Source: Dictyobacter formicarum
GTDB lineage: Bacteria > Chloroflexota > Ktedonobacteria > Ktedonobacterales > Ktedonobacteraceae
Direction: 5' to 3'
Assembly (NCBI RefSeq): GCF_016587435.1
Contig: NZ_BNJJ01000020.1
Location: forward strand, 62,001 to 126,000
Length of the DNA stretch: 64,000 bases
The notes under the pieces were generated by a model. The model was not told the DNA's origin. It saw only the letters and a program-made list of their open reading frames with translations, and made no database searches. This document shows positions 9,121 to 17,779 of this stretch, one piece after another; the stretch's first letter is position 1, and each line of letters opens with the position of its first letter. The translations under genes were made by a program, and so were the position numbers.

Positions 9121-10914
9121 TTAATCCTGCTTTTCTCTATGATCATTGCCGCCGACGAGGGCTGGCTCGCCGTGCCAGAGGCGTCGCATCTCTTCGCTGC
9201 TGGCCAGCACTTGCTCCAGTGTGCCTTCGGCTTCGATACGGCCGTCTTTTAGGACGATGATGTGATCAGCCTCACGTAGCGTCGCATGGCGATGCGATAC
9301 CGCCAGCCGCGTTAGCTGCGGCGCGAAACGAGACCAGAGGAGCTGCTCGGTCTCTACATCCAGTGCGCTGGAAAGATCATCAACCACCAGAAAATCGGCA
9401 AAGCGCACAAACATACGCGCCGCCGCCACGCGCTGTACCTGTCCACCAGACAACTTTACCCCTCGCGGACCCACCATGGTGTCCAGTTGTTGCTCTAAGC
9501 CTGCGATATCGTTGTCAAGCACGGCGGAGTATAGCGCAGCAGACACGTCTACGGCATCCTCAGGCAGGCCAAGTAGGATATTCTCCTTGAGGGGCAGGCT
9601 AAACAGGCGCGGCACCTGCGGCGTGTATCCACAGCGCGGCGGCACAAAAAATGTACCGGGATCAGCAACAGGCTGGCCATTCCAGCAGATTTCTCCACTC
9701 TCCGCTGGCAACAAACCTAACAACGTTCGCAAGAGCGTGGTCTTACCTGCGCCGATGCGACCCGTGATCACCGTGAACGATCCTCTCGATAGATGCAAAT
9801 GAATATCCTTTACTCCCCGCTCGCTGCCAGGATAGGTATAGGTCAGGCCTTTGACGTCCAGAGTCTCAAAACGATGTTGTGACCCTTTAGAAATGTAAGG
9901 GAGGGCCGGTGGCTCATGGGAGAGATAGAGTGGTTGATGGTCCACCAATCTCTCATGAGGAGCACCCTGGAGCAATGGAAACAGGCGATCCAGTGATACA
10001 ACGGCCTGGCTATAGCGGGCGATGGAGGTACCCGACATACGAATAACCTGGGTCAGCCAGCTCAAGTAGGAGATGAACAGGGCCAGGTCACCAATAGTCA
10101 GGGTCTGGCTGCGCAGGGCCAGGGCTGCAATCAGCAATATCAGGCCGGTGCCAATATCAGCCGCATTGCTCGATAGCGCATCGATCAACTGGCTGAACAA
10201 AGTATCCTTCAAAGTAGCCCGGCGGCGCAGCTCTCCCAACTGGCGAAAGTGGGCCACTACCTGCTTTTCCCTTCCCAGCACTTTGAGCATCTGCACTGCC
10301 CCAAATACGTCTCCTAATAGTCCGGTCACCTCTCCTATCGATTCCTGCGTAGCCTTACGATAGCGCTCAATATAGCGGCGGAAACTATTGGCGATCAGCA
10401 GAACAGCCACAAGAGGCACAAATACCGCTAGGGTAATCAGCACCGAAACGCGCAAAAGAATGGTCAGTGCAATCAGCATAACAATGATCTGCCCCAACGG
10501 ATCAAAGAGCCAGCACACAAAGGTTGAAACCTCCATCGTATCGTTGCGCAAACGGCTGATCGCCTCTCCCGGAGAAGAAGGGAGAGCATGGGCTCCTGGA
10601 CGCTGTAGGATAGAGGCAAAGAGATTATGCCTGAGCAGGGCTTGCAGTGTCTCACCTACTGTGGTCTCGGCAATGATGGCCACAAAAGTACAGCTCATTC
10701 TTCCAAGCGCAACGCCAATCAGTAACGCCACCATCCACCAGAGAAGGGATGGCGTGAGGGTATGGCTGGACAATCCATCCAGTATGTATTGCGCTATCAG
10801 ACCTGGAATCAGCGGAAAAAGATAGAACAGGACTCCATTGAAGATGCCGCTAAACAGGTAGAGCCAGGGTCGATAGTTAGCCAGGCGCCAGATATACCAG
10901 GATTTGCGTTTCAT
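9121..10914 (-). CDS. ABC exporter subunit, degenerate-site half (permease-ATPase)
   Basis: A 597-residue half-transporter: six membrane helices in the N-terminal half and a nucleotide-binding domain in the C-terminal half. Walker A is [14 protein letters not shown] and the signature is canonical ([10 protein letters not shown]). Walker B reads FLVVDDLSS, with Asp in place of the catalytic Glu, and the H-loop is VSHRHA. This subunit therefore contributes Walker A/B to the non-hydrolysing site. The start ATG 10914 overlaps the upstream stop (ATGA) after a GAGGAGG site. Its partner is encoded immediately upstream; the pair should form a heterodimeric exporter. Substrate is unknown. Confidence 0.88.
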   Translation of the reverse strand: MKRKSWYIWRLANYRPWLYLFSGIFNGVLFYLFPLIPGLIAQYILDGLSSHTLTPSLLWWMVALLIGVALGRMSCTFVAIIAETTVGETLQALLRHNLFASILQRPGAHALPSSPGEAISRLRNDTMEVSTFVCWLFDPLGQIIVMLIALTILLRVSVLITLAVFVPLVAVLLIANSFRRYIERYRKATQESIGEVTGLLGDVFGAVQMLKVLGREKQVVAHFRQLGELRRRATLKDTLFSQLIDALSSNAADIGTGLILLIAALALRSQTLTIGDLALFISYLSWLTQVIRMSGTSIARYSQAVVSLDRLFPLLQGAPHERLVDHQPLYLSHEPPALPYISKGSQHRFETLDVKGLTYTYPGSERGVKDIHLHLSRGSFTVITGRIGAGKTTLLRTLLGLLPAESGEICWNGQPVADPGTFFVPPRCGYTPQVPRLFSLPLKENILLGLPEDAVDVSAALYSAVLDNDIAGLEQQLDTMVGPRGVKLSGGQVQRVAAARMFVRFADFLVVDDLSSALDVETEQLLWSRFAPQLTRLAVSHRHATLREADHIIVLKDGRIEAEGTLEQVLASSEEMRRLWHGEPALVGGNDHREKQD

Positions 10915-12656
10915 GCTAACGCCTCCTCTAAACCAATCCGCAATAGTTGCGCGAAACGCGATGCGGGATCGCGGACCAATTCCTGCCGTAAACCATACTC
11001 GCTGCACTCCCCCTGCTCTAAAATCATGATGTGATCTGCCCGCTGCACCGTTGATAGGCGATGTGCAATGATAATGCCGGTGCGCCCCTCCAGCAGTTTG
11101 TCGATAGCCTGCTCAAGTAAACGCTCAGTAGCCGGGTCCAGGCGCGATGATGCCTCATCAAGGATCACCAATCCTGGATCGCGCAAAAAGACACGTGCAA
11201 AGGCCAGCAGCTGCGCCTCCCCCGCCGAGAGACCGCTACCTCCTGGAGCCAGAACAGTATCCAATCCATCCGCCAGCGATTGATACCAACGGTGCAGGCC
11301 CAACGCTTCCAGGGCGACAAGCACCTGTGTATCCTTGATAGCACTATCAAACAAGGTCAGATTATTGCGCACACTGGTATGCAGGATATGTACCTCCTGG
11401 GTCACGATCCCGACACGCTCATGCAAGGTATCCAGACTTAATGTGCGAATGTCGATACCATTCAAACAGATGGTGCCAGCAATTGGATCGTACAGGCGCG
11501 CCAGCAGCTTCGTCAGCGTACTCTTGCCGCTACCAGTACGTCCCAGCAGCCCGAGCACACTACCGGGAGCCAGTTGCAGCTGAATATGCTGCAGAACCGG
11601 CACATTTTCCGCATAGCTAAAAGAGACATCCTCAAATGCCACAGCCAGCGCCGAGGCAGGCAAATCAGTCCTTGAGCCATCCACAATCGTACGTGGTACC
11701 TCAAGCAGAGTAGCGACGCGCTGAATGCTGCCCGCCGACTGCTGCAATTCGCGCAGCTGGTTAACGATCTGCTCAATCGGCGTTGTCATCGTGTTTGTAT
11801 AAATAAAGATCAATAGCACCGTGCCAGAGCTAATGCCCGCGTACCAATACAGGTAGGCGCCAAGCAGCAAAGAAATCACCCTCCCCAACGCATTGACAAG
11901 AGTAACAGTCCCCCAGGTCGAAAAATTGACCATTATTGCCAGGCGCAGTTTGTGTAGATGCTTGCGCGCATGGCGCGATAAGCCCTGCAACATATAGAGT
12001 GTCGCCCCGCTTGAGCGCACATCTTCAGTGCCGGCCAGGCGCTCCTCCAGAAAACCAAACAATTCGGCGCTGGCCTGCCGCTCCGCCTCCCAATGAGGCG
12101 TTGCCAGGCCGCGTAAACGATTGATCACCAGAAAAGCACAGGCAGCAAAGATGGTCAGGGTCAGGCCAACGCGCCAATCCACCAGGAATAATAAAACGAG
12201 CACACCCAGCAATAAAAAGAGATTGCCAAAAAGGGTGATTACCATACGCGAAAAGAAATTGCTCAGCGCGCTAACGTCCCCATCAACACGCTCGATCAAT
12301 TCACCAGGAGCATGGATAGTATGAAAAGTGGAATCCAATTGTAAGCAATGCAGCGTCAAATCAGCACGGAGCGCATTGGTAGCCAGCAGGGCCACATCGG
12401 TCGCCACGTAAGCCTCAGCAATCGCGATAACCTGACGCAGGACAGAAAGGATCAGGAAGAAAAGCGCGATAACGATCAAATTCGAGAGCGCGCTCTGTGA
12501 GCCAGCACCATCCACAAACGCCCGTAAAATCTGTGGGTTGATCAGAGATATACTAATAGTGCCCGCCAAGAGCAGGATCAGCACCAGGACGCGGGGCCAT
12601 TGTGGCTTAAGATAGGTCAGCAATAATCGTCGATACGTATCCAGAGAAACAGGCAT
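10911..12656 (-). CDS. ABC exporter subunit, catalytic-site half (permease-ATPase)
   Basis: A 581-residue half-transporter with an N-terminal six-helix membrane domain and a C-terminal ATPase domain. Walker [16 protein letters not shown], Walker [10 protein letters not shown] with the catalytic Glu, and [10 protein letters not shown] are normal, but the signature is altered to [11 protein letters not shown]. Paired with the downstream subunit (Asp in Walker B, normal LSGGQ), this gives one consensus and one degenerate ATP site, as in TM287/288-type heterodimeric exporters. The start ATG 12656 follows GAGGGGA and replaces the upstream in-frame codon at 12701. An octamer tandem repeat lies upstream. 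Confidence 0.88.
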   Translation of the reverse strand: MPVSLDTYRRLLLTYLKPQWPRVLVLILLLAGTISISLINPQILRAFVDGAGSQSALSNLIVIALFFLILSVLRQVIAIAEAYVATDVALLATNALRADLTLHCLQLDSTFHTIHAPGELIERVDGDVSALSNFFSRMVITLFGNLFLLLGVLVLLFLVDWRVGLTLTIFAACAFLVINRLRGLATPHWEAERQASAELFGFLEERLAGTEDVRSSGATLYMLQGLSRHARKHLHKLRLAIMVNFSTWGTVTLVNALGRVISLLLGAYLYWYAGISSGTVLLIFIYTNTMTTPIEQIVNQLRELQQSAGSIQRVATLLEVPRTIVDGSRTDLPASALAVAFEDVSFSYAENVPVLQHIQLQLAPGSVLGLLGRTGSGKSTLTKLLARLYDPIAGTICLNGIDIRTLSLDTLHERVGIVTQEVHILHTSVRNNLTLFDSAIKDTQVLVALEALGLHRWYQSLADGLDTVLAPGGSGLSAGEAQLLAFARVFLRDPGLVILDEASSRLDPATERLLEQAIDKLLEGRTGIIIAHRLSTVQRADHIMILEQGECSEYGLRQELVRDPASRFAQLLRIGLEEALA

Positions 12657-12704
12657 AGAAATATCCCCTCTATGGGTAGATAACAGCAATAATCGTTGCA
12701 CTTT

Positions 12705-12760
12705 AGAAATCCAGAAATCCAGAAATCTAGAAATTCAGAAGCCCAGAAATCTAGCAATCT
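12705..12760. repeat. Tandem octamer repeat (7 units of about AGAAATCC)
   Basis: Seven consecutive 8-bp units read AGAAATCC, AGAAATCC, AGAAATCT, AGAAATTC, AGAAGCCC, AGAAATCT and AGCAATCT. The block starts 48 bp upstream of the ABC exporter start codon, so it lies in its leader or promoter region. A slippage-prone array here could vary in length between strains. The remainder of the gap (12761-12977) shows nothing recognisable. Confidence 0.8.
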
Positions 12761-12977
12761 GGTACATAAAACAGCAAGCGCAGTCAATCGAAGATTGGCA
12801 GTAAGTGGTTAAAGAGATAGATAGAGGATAAGAACAAGCATGCGGCTAGCAACGTGGCGAAATCATGCATCGGACCTTTCTAATGTTAATAACGTCAATC
12901 CAAGAGTACACGATCTGCAATAGATTGTAAAGGTTTTTCGAGAGAAGATGGGATGTATTTTCAACAAATCAAGAAAA

Positions 12978-13487
12978 TTACCCATTATCAGCTTTATGCA
13001 ATGCTTGTAACTTTTTTAAAATATGCGCCCAGGGGATATTGTTGTTGGGAGGATAGAGATCAGGACGATAGTGTACCACCACGCCCTGTCTTTGCAGCCG
13101 GTTCAGGCTGGGAGTAAACTCGGGGTCCTGCGCTAATTCACCGCTAGCCCGCGGAAAAACCAGGATCGGAAAAGAGCCCTGTCGTGTCCAATCCAGTAGC
13201 AATGTTAGTGCATACGTATCGGCCACGTCCTGAGACCATTTTCGCAGGGTGTTAAAAGTGGCAGGAGCCACCACAACGGCCGAGAAACGGGGTAGAGGCA
13301 ATGTAGGGGCATATACAATAACAGGACGGCCTGTAAGCCCTGTCAGGAGCGGCTGATCGATAAAAGCGCAGGCATTAGGGGTGGCGATAACCCAGACATC
13401 CCAGTTGTCTTGTTGTGCCAGTACAACGAAATCCTGCACCTGCCTGGCCGATAGGGCCGCACACACAACCAGTGCCAACGCATTCAC
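12978..13487 (-). CDS. Flavoprotein-domain protein (DFP/PPC-decarboxylase-like)
   Basis: From GTG 13487 (preceded by AGGAGAG) the product is 169 residues and opens at once with a Rossmann-like strand, NALALVVCAALSAR. It carries the flavoprotein signature VVVAPATFNTLRKW followed by DTYALTLLLDWTRQG, as in the FMN-binding family of phosphopantothenoylcysteine decarboxylase and lantibiotic decarboxylases. The upstream ATG at 13550 would place the start inside a hairpin that follows nuoH, so it is less likely. The partner CoaB domain is absent, and the catalytic His/Cys of true CoaC are not obvious, so substrate is unknown. Confidence 0.7.
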   Translation of the reverse strand: MNALALVVCAALSARQVQDFVVLAQQDNWDVWVIATPNACAFIDQPLLTGLTGRPVIVYAPTLPLPRFSAVVVAPATFNTLRKWSQDVADTYALTLLLDWTRQGSFPILVFPRASGELAQDPEFTPSLNRLQRQGVVVHYRPDLYPPNNNIPWAHILKKLQALHKADNG

Positions 13488-13514
13488 AATTATCTCTCTC
13501 CTCTTGCATAGAAC

Positions 13515-13561
13515 AACAGGGGCAGGTGAGTCAGCATATTTACTGACCACCCGCCCCTGTT
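13515..13561 (-). terminator. Hairpin at the end of the nuo operon
   Basis: Arms of about 19-20 bp (AACAGGGGC.../...GCCCCTGTT) with one mismatch and one bulge enclose a CATATTTA loop, 35 bp after the nuoH stop. There is no long T tract, so it may be a weak terminator or a 3'-end stabiliser. Confidence 0.55.
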
Positions 13562-13596
13562 AAAATTCTACTTAGCGCAGGTTTTTGTCCACGCTA

Positions 13597-15000
13597 TTAA
13601 TCGCGGTTACCAGCAGGCAGAGCAACACGACTCGGCACACCATCGCGCAACGCAGGAACTGGCGTCGCGGCCTTGGCACGCAACTGAGCACGAATAGCTG
13701 GAGCCTGGGCACGACGAGTAGTCGCGGTAGTGACACGACCCACCAGCCAGATGAAGCCGAAAACGCCCGCCCAGTTAACCACCGCCAGAATGATCAGGTA
13801 GGCCCAGATTGGCAGGCCAGAGGTCACAAAGTAGAGCACGCCAGTAACCAGAATATTGCCCAGTGTAACTGGCATCAAGATCAACCAGGCAAACTGCATC
13901 AACTGGTCGGCACGCAGACGTGGCAGCGTACCACGAACCCAGATGAAAACGGCACACAGGGCGTAAATCTTGAAGATAAAGTATCCAAGAGCCAGAATAT
14001 TACCAACAAAGCCCCACAACAGAGAATGCTGAGCCGTCAACCAGCTCACGCCAGGGCCAGCAAAACCGCCCAGGAAGAGGTAGGAGGCCACGGCCGAAGC
14101 GATGGTCATATTACCATACTCACCCAGGAAGAACATAGCCCAACGCATACCACTATACTCGGTCATATAACCGGCGACCAGCTCGGACTCAGCCTCAGGC
14201 AGGTCGAAGGGAGCGCGGTTCGTCTCAGCCAGGGCACAGGTATAGTAGATGATCAACATCAAAGGCTGGAACAGGAAGAACCACGTCCAGGGAGTGAAGC
14301 CCTGGAAGATGAAGTCCAGTACCGGGATGCCCGTGTTTCTCCATGCTGCATTCTGGAACTGCATGATCTCGTAAGGAGCGATCGAACCAATACCAGGAGT
14401 ATCATGATGAGGAAAACCAGGCTGGCCAGCCAGGACACTGGTCAGCATAATCACGCCGACAAAAGCCAGTACCAGAGGCAACTCATATGAGATCATCTGG
14501 GCGGCCGAACGCAGACCACCAATCAATGAATATTTGTTATTGGAGCCCCAACCAGCCATAATCACGCCGACAACGTCGATTGAGCTCATCGCTACCAGGA
14601 AGACCAAACCCGTAGTCAGGGCGCCACCCGGTAGCTGGATATAAGGAGAAAATGGTAGCGCCGCAAAAGTTGCGATAACCGGCGCCATAAAGACAGCCGG
14701 CGAAAGCAAGAACATCAGTTTATCAGAGTGCGAAACGTGGATATCCTCTTTAAGTAAGAGCTTACCGACATCCGCCACCGACTGCAGCAGACCCCAGGGG
14801 CCAGTGTGGAGAGGCCCCTGCCGGTCCTGCATCCAGGCCAATACTTTACGCTCGGCGAGAACCAGGATCGTGGCGCTGGTCAGAACAAAACCGAAAACGG
14901 TCAGGAAGGCAACCACAAACTGCAGGAAGTCCCAGGAAATAATCCCGTTCCACAGCTGTTGCCACCATTGAGCGCTATCGGCGACAATCATTGCAAACAT
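13597..15000 (-). CDS. nuoH: NADH-quinone oxidoreductase subunit H
   Basis: The 467-residue integral membrane protein shows NuoH hallmarks: LAERKVLAWMQDRQGP in the first third, LLQSVADVGKLLLKED, and FDLPEAESELVAGYMTEYSG, the quinone-chamber loop. NuoH links the hydrophilic arm of complex I to the proton-pumping antiporter subunits. The start ATG 15000 follows GGAG at a normal distance. The C-terminus carries an extra ~60 residues rich in Arg/Ala after the last helix. It is the last gene of the cluster; nuoI-N are not adjacent. Confidence 0.95.
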   Translation of the reverse strand: MFAMIVADSAQWWQQLWNGIISWDFLQFVVAFLTVFGFVLTSATILVLAERKVLAWMQDRQGPLHTGPWGLLQSVADVGKLLLKEDIHVSHSDKLMFLLSPAVFMAPVIATFAALPFSPYIQLPGGALTTGLVFLVAMSSIDVVGVIMAGWGSNNKYSLIGGLRSAAQMISYELPLVLAFVGVIMLTSVLAGQPGFPHHDTPGIGSIAPYEIMQFQNAAWRNTGIPVLDFIFQGFTPWTWFFLFQPLMLIIYYTCALAETNRAPFDLPEAESELVAGYMTEYSGMRWAMFFLGEYGNMTIASAVASYLFLGGFAGPGVSWLTAQHSLLWGFVGNILALGYFIFKIYALCAVFIWVRGTLPRLRADQLMQFAWLILMPVTLGNILVTGVLYFVTSGLPIWAYLIILAVVNWAGVFGFIWLVGRVTTATTRRAQAPAIRAQLRAKAATPVPALRDGVPSRVALPAGNRD

Positions 15001-15075
15001 ATGAATAACTCCAAAGGTAAAGCAGCACACAGGAGAAAATAATGCTCAATCCTGCGCGCCCCTTCACAAACACTT

Positions 15076-16227
15076 TTACCGATCGACCTCGCCAAGTACG
15101 ATATCAGTACTACCCAGAATCGCAATCGCGTCACTCATCTTGTGACCACGCATCAGCTCGGGCACAATCTGCAGATTGACAAACGAGGGTCCACGCAGCT
15201 TGGCACGCCATGGATACTCGCCACCATCACTGATCAGATAGACGCCCAGTTCACCTTTACTGCTCTCAACCCCAAAGTAGGTCTCACCACGAGGAGGACG
15301 AAGAGCGATCGGCGTACGGGTACTGATTGCTCCACCAGGCATTTTATCAATGGCCACCCGGCAGAGACGAATACTCTCATTAATTTCCTGTAAGCGCACA
15401 TAATAGCGCGCGTAACAGTCACCTTCCTGGCGTACATAAGGATTGACAGGAACTTCGCGATAAGCCATATAAGGGCGGTTCACGCGCAGATCCCAGTTAA
15501 CGCCACTGGCACGCAGCATCGGCCCGGTCAAACCATAGGCAAGTGCCTGCTGAGGATCAATATAACCAACACCCTGTGTGCGGGACATGAAGATTTCGTT
15601 GCCGCTCAGCAGCGCATCCATTTCCTTCATGTTCTCTTCTAAGCGATCCAGGAAAGCTGAACACTCATCCAGCCAGCCCTTAGGAAAATCATGCAGCACG
15701 CCGCCAACGCGCATATAGTTCACATTAAAGCGGCTACCACCCAGGGCCTCAAACAGGGAAAGGATACCTTCGCGATCGCGGAAGGCCCACAGAATAGGGG
15801 TCGTCGCACCCAGGTCCAGACCATATGTGCCGATACCGACCAGGTGGCTTGCAATACGCTGCATCTCATTGGTGAGCAAGCGAATATATTGCGCGCGCCG
15901 TGGTGGCTCAATTCCCATCAACTGCTCAACCGCACCGACATAAGCCGTCTCGTTCAACATGGGAGACAGGTAGTCCGCATTGTCCATATAGCGAATACCT
16001 CCCATATAGGGACGGTTTTCCAGGATTTTCTCTAACCCGCGGTGCAAATAGCCGATGACTGGGGTACAACTCGTGATAGTTTCGCCTTCCAGGGTCATAA
16101 TCAAGCGCAGCACACCGTGAGTGCTGGGGTGTTGCGGACCCAGGTTCAGCAACATTTCCTGCGTCTTCGTACCCTCGGCCGAAATGCCAGACTGGGCTTG
16201 AAGATCAGTATCTTGGTTCGTAGCCAT
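15076..16227 (-). CDS. nuoD: NADH-quinone oxidoreductase subunit D (49-kDa type)
   Basis: The 383-residue protein carries the NuoD core: LNLGPQHPSTHGVLR with the quinone-site His-rich loop, GYLHRGLEKI, YMDNADYLSPM, and a C-terminal DIVLGEVDR. It forms the quinone-binding cavity with NuoB at the end of the Fe-S chain. NuoC is a separate gene here rather than fused. The order A-C-x-D-H is conserved complex I order except for the missing nuoB and one inserted small gene. Confidence 0.96.
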   Translation of the reverse strand: MATNQDTDLQAQSGISAEGTKTQEMLLNLGPQHPSTHGVLRLIMTLEGETITSCTPVIGYLHRGLEKILENRPYMGGIRYMDNADYLSPMLNETAYVGAVEQLMGIEPPRRAQYIRLLTNEMQRIASHLVGIGTYGLDLGATTPILWAFRDREGILSLFEALGGSRFNVNYMRVGGVLHDFPKGWLDECSAFLDRLEENMKEMDALLSGNEIFMSRTQGVGYIDPQQALAYGLTGPMLRASGVNWDLRVNRPYMAYREVPVNPYVRQEGDCYARYYVRLQEINESIRLCRVAIDKMPGGAISTRTPIALRPPRGETYFGVESSKGELGVYLISDGGEYPWRAKLRGPSFVNLQIVPELMRGHKMSDAIAILGSTDIVLGEVDR

Positions 16228-16245
16228 AAGCTTCCTCTAGTTTGT

Positions 16246-16539
16246 TTATCTTCTTCGTTGCCACTTTCGCAAACGAACGCAGAAGCTAATCGACCACATC
16301 AACGCAATCAGCGCCATCATGCCAGCAAAAAGATAACGATTGGGGCTCTCCAGCAGCGTAAAGGTATAGGCCATAAACCAGCATCCAACCGCCACCATCG
16401 CACCCATTGCCAATCTTATCGCTCCATCATTATGTGGTGGGACAACCCTTCTAGCAGACACTGCGCCAGATCTGTCCGGCGCGGGTCCTCTACCGCGGGC
16501 TCCTGTAGAAATCCTTTGCTGTTTTTTCGACTTTGGCAT
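16246..16539 (-). CDS. Small two-helix membrane protein inserted in the nuo operon
   Basis: The 97-residue product starts with a very basic ~40-residue tail (MPKSKKQQRISTGARGRG...) followed by two hydrophobic helices (AIRLAMGAMVAVGCWFMAYT and LFAGMMALIALMWSISF) and a basic end. It lies between nuoC and nuoD, 33 bp after the first and 18 bp before the second, on the same strand. No complex I subunit matches. It could be an assembly factor or accessory subunit, which is inferred from position only. Confidence 0.65.
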   Translation of the reverse strand: MPKSKKQQRISTGARGRGPAPDRSGAVSARRVVPPHNDGAIRLAMGAMVAVGCWFMAYTFTLLESPNRYLFAGMMALIALMWSISFCVRLRKWQRRR

Positions 16540-16572
16540 GATACTTACTCACACGTCCTGGTCGCAACTTCA

Positions 16573-17325
16573 CTACGCGTTTTTATCAGACGACGGACTC
16601 GTTCCCGGCACAGACTGGCCAGGCTGCGACGATTCATGCACATTCGCTTCCGTCTGAGCGGCTTCGTTAGCATGGCCAAAGGTAGGAGTTCCTGGATGGA
16701 GGCGCTCCTCCTGTCCCTGACCCAGCTTCTTCTGCACGACACGCTCAAGGTTCTGCTGCTGATACTTACCGGAAACAGCCATATTCGGGTCAATCTGGGT
16801 TGTAGCACGAGGTTTCACCGTCATAGGAACCTGGTGGAAACTTTTTAAGAGAGGGTAACCCTCGAAATCATCATCGAGCAGCATACGACGCAAATCAGGA
16901 TGACCAGCAAAACGAATACCATACATATCATAGGTCTCGCGTTCCAGCCAGTTTGCCGTTGACCAGACCGACACTACACTATCGACCTCAGGAGACTCAG
17001 AATTGAGGCGTACCTTCAACTGCAGCAATTGGGCGCGAGTCGTCGAGCGAACATGATAGACCGTCTCTAAATGATCTAACATATCGACACCCGAAATACT
17101 ACTGAGCAGGTCAAAACCAAGTTGATCACGTAAAAAGCGGCAGACCGCCACCAGGTTCTCGTTCTCAACCTCGAGATTCAGGTAATCACCTTTCTGCACC
17201 TGAGGCACCACAGGTTTACCAGTAATCTGCGCAATCGGAGCCAGGTCGCGAGCCAGAGCAGCGTTTTGATCACGATAGCCGGTCGTGGCACTGGGAATAT
17301 TTTTCGAACGTGGTACTAGATCCAT
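16573..17325 (-). CDS. nuoC: NADH-quinone oxidoreductase subunit C (30-kDa type)
   Basis: The 250-residue protein has the NuoC fold with the signature NWLERETYDMYGIRFAGHPD and a following RRMLLDDDFEGYPLLK. It stabilises NuoD at the base of the hydrophilic arm. The last ~55 residues (after RVVQKKLGQG) form a polar Ser/Pro/Glu tail not expected in the family. Its start overlaps the nuoA stop by 10 bp, which suggests translational coupling and leaves no room for nuoB. Confidence 0.95.
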   Translation of the reverse strand: MDLVPRSKNIPSATTGYRDQNAALARDLAPIAQITGKPVVPQVQKGDYLNLEVENENLVAVCRFLRDQLGFDLLSSISGVDMLDHLETVYHVRSTTRAQLLQLKVRLNSESPEVDSVVSVWSTANWLERETYDMYGIRFAGHPDLRRMLLDDDFEGYPLLKSFHQVPMTVKPRATTQIDPNMAVSGKYQQQNLERVVQKKLGQGQEERLHPGTPTFGHANEAAQTEANVHESSQPGQSVPGTSPSSDKNA

Positions 17326-17684
17326 CGAGTTACTCCCTTACGCCATGCATATACCAATCCAAGTGCAAGTACAGCAATAAAAAACACTATTTCACAAAAA
17401 CCAAAAATGCTTAACTGTTCAAAAATTATAGCCCAGGAAATAATAAAAACGATATCTACATCAAAGGCCACAAACAACAAGGCGAAGATGTAAAACCCGA
17501 GTGGATACTGAACCCAGGCGGAGCCAATGGGAGTTTCACCAGACTCATAAGTTTGCAGTTTTTCTTTTGTTGCTTTATGTGGAGCAAGTATGTTTGCTGC
17601 AGTCGTTGCTACGAGCACAAACACAAATCCTGCAGCCAGCAAGATACCTGCATATAAATATCCAATATTAGCTAGTGTTGACAC
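17316..17684 (-). CDS. nuoA: NADH-quinone oxidoreductase subunit A
   Basis: The 122-residue protein has three membrane helices and the NuoA loop KLQTYESGETPIGSAWVQYP between helices 1 and 2, then FDVDIVFIISW. It sits at the joint between the two arms of complex I. The start is GTG 17684, eight bases after GGAGG. A promoter at 17749-17777 and a leader hairpin at 17706-17730 lie upstream. Confidence 0.95.
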   Translation of the reverse strand: MSTLANIGYLYAGILLAAGFVFVLVATTAANILAPHKATKEKLQTYESGETPIGSAWVQYPLGFYIFALLFVAFDVDIVFIISWAIIFEQLSIFGFCEIVFFIAVLALGLVYAWRKGVTRWI

Positions 17685-17705
17685 GAGCTTTTCCTCCCAA
17701 CAAAT

Positions 17706-17730
17706 ACCTCCGCCAATTAGGAGCGGAGGT
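17706..17730 (-). promoter_or_regulatory. Leader hairpin of the nuo operon
   Basis: ACCTCCGC and GCGGAGGT form a perfect 8-bp stem with a 9-nt loop in the 5' leader predicted from the promoter at 17749. Its CCTCC arm could alternatively pair with the GGAGG ribosome site of nuoA. It could also serve as a weak terminator for the upstream PP2C transcript. Confidence 0.5.
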
Positions 17731-17748
17731 CAAGAAAATGCTGTCTAG

Positions 17749-17777
17749 ATTATAGCACAGGGAAGAAGGAGCGACAA
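17749..17777 (-). promoter_or_regulatory. Sigma-A promoter of the nuo operon
   Basis: On the minus strand TTGTCG, a 17-bp spacer and a perfect TATAAT (plus coordinates 17749-17754) fit a sigma-A promoter. The -35 element lies only 3 bp beyond the stop codon of the PP2C gene. The predicted leader before the GTG of nuoA is about 58 nt. Confidence 0.7.
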
Positions 17778-17779
17778 TT

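Noticed and set aside
12705..12760. CRISPR array
   Set aside because: Units are 8 bp and contiguous without spacers, so this is a simple tandem repeat.
13585..14490. 301-codon plus-strand frame opposite nuoH
   Set aside because: nuoH on the minus strand is certain; the opposite frame is rich in His/Gln/Arg with no domain, a typical shadow.
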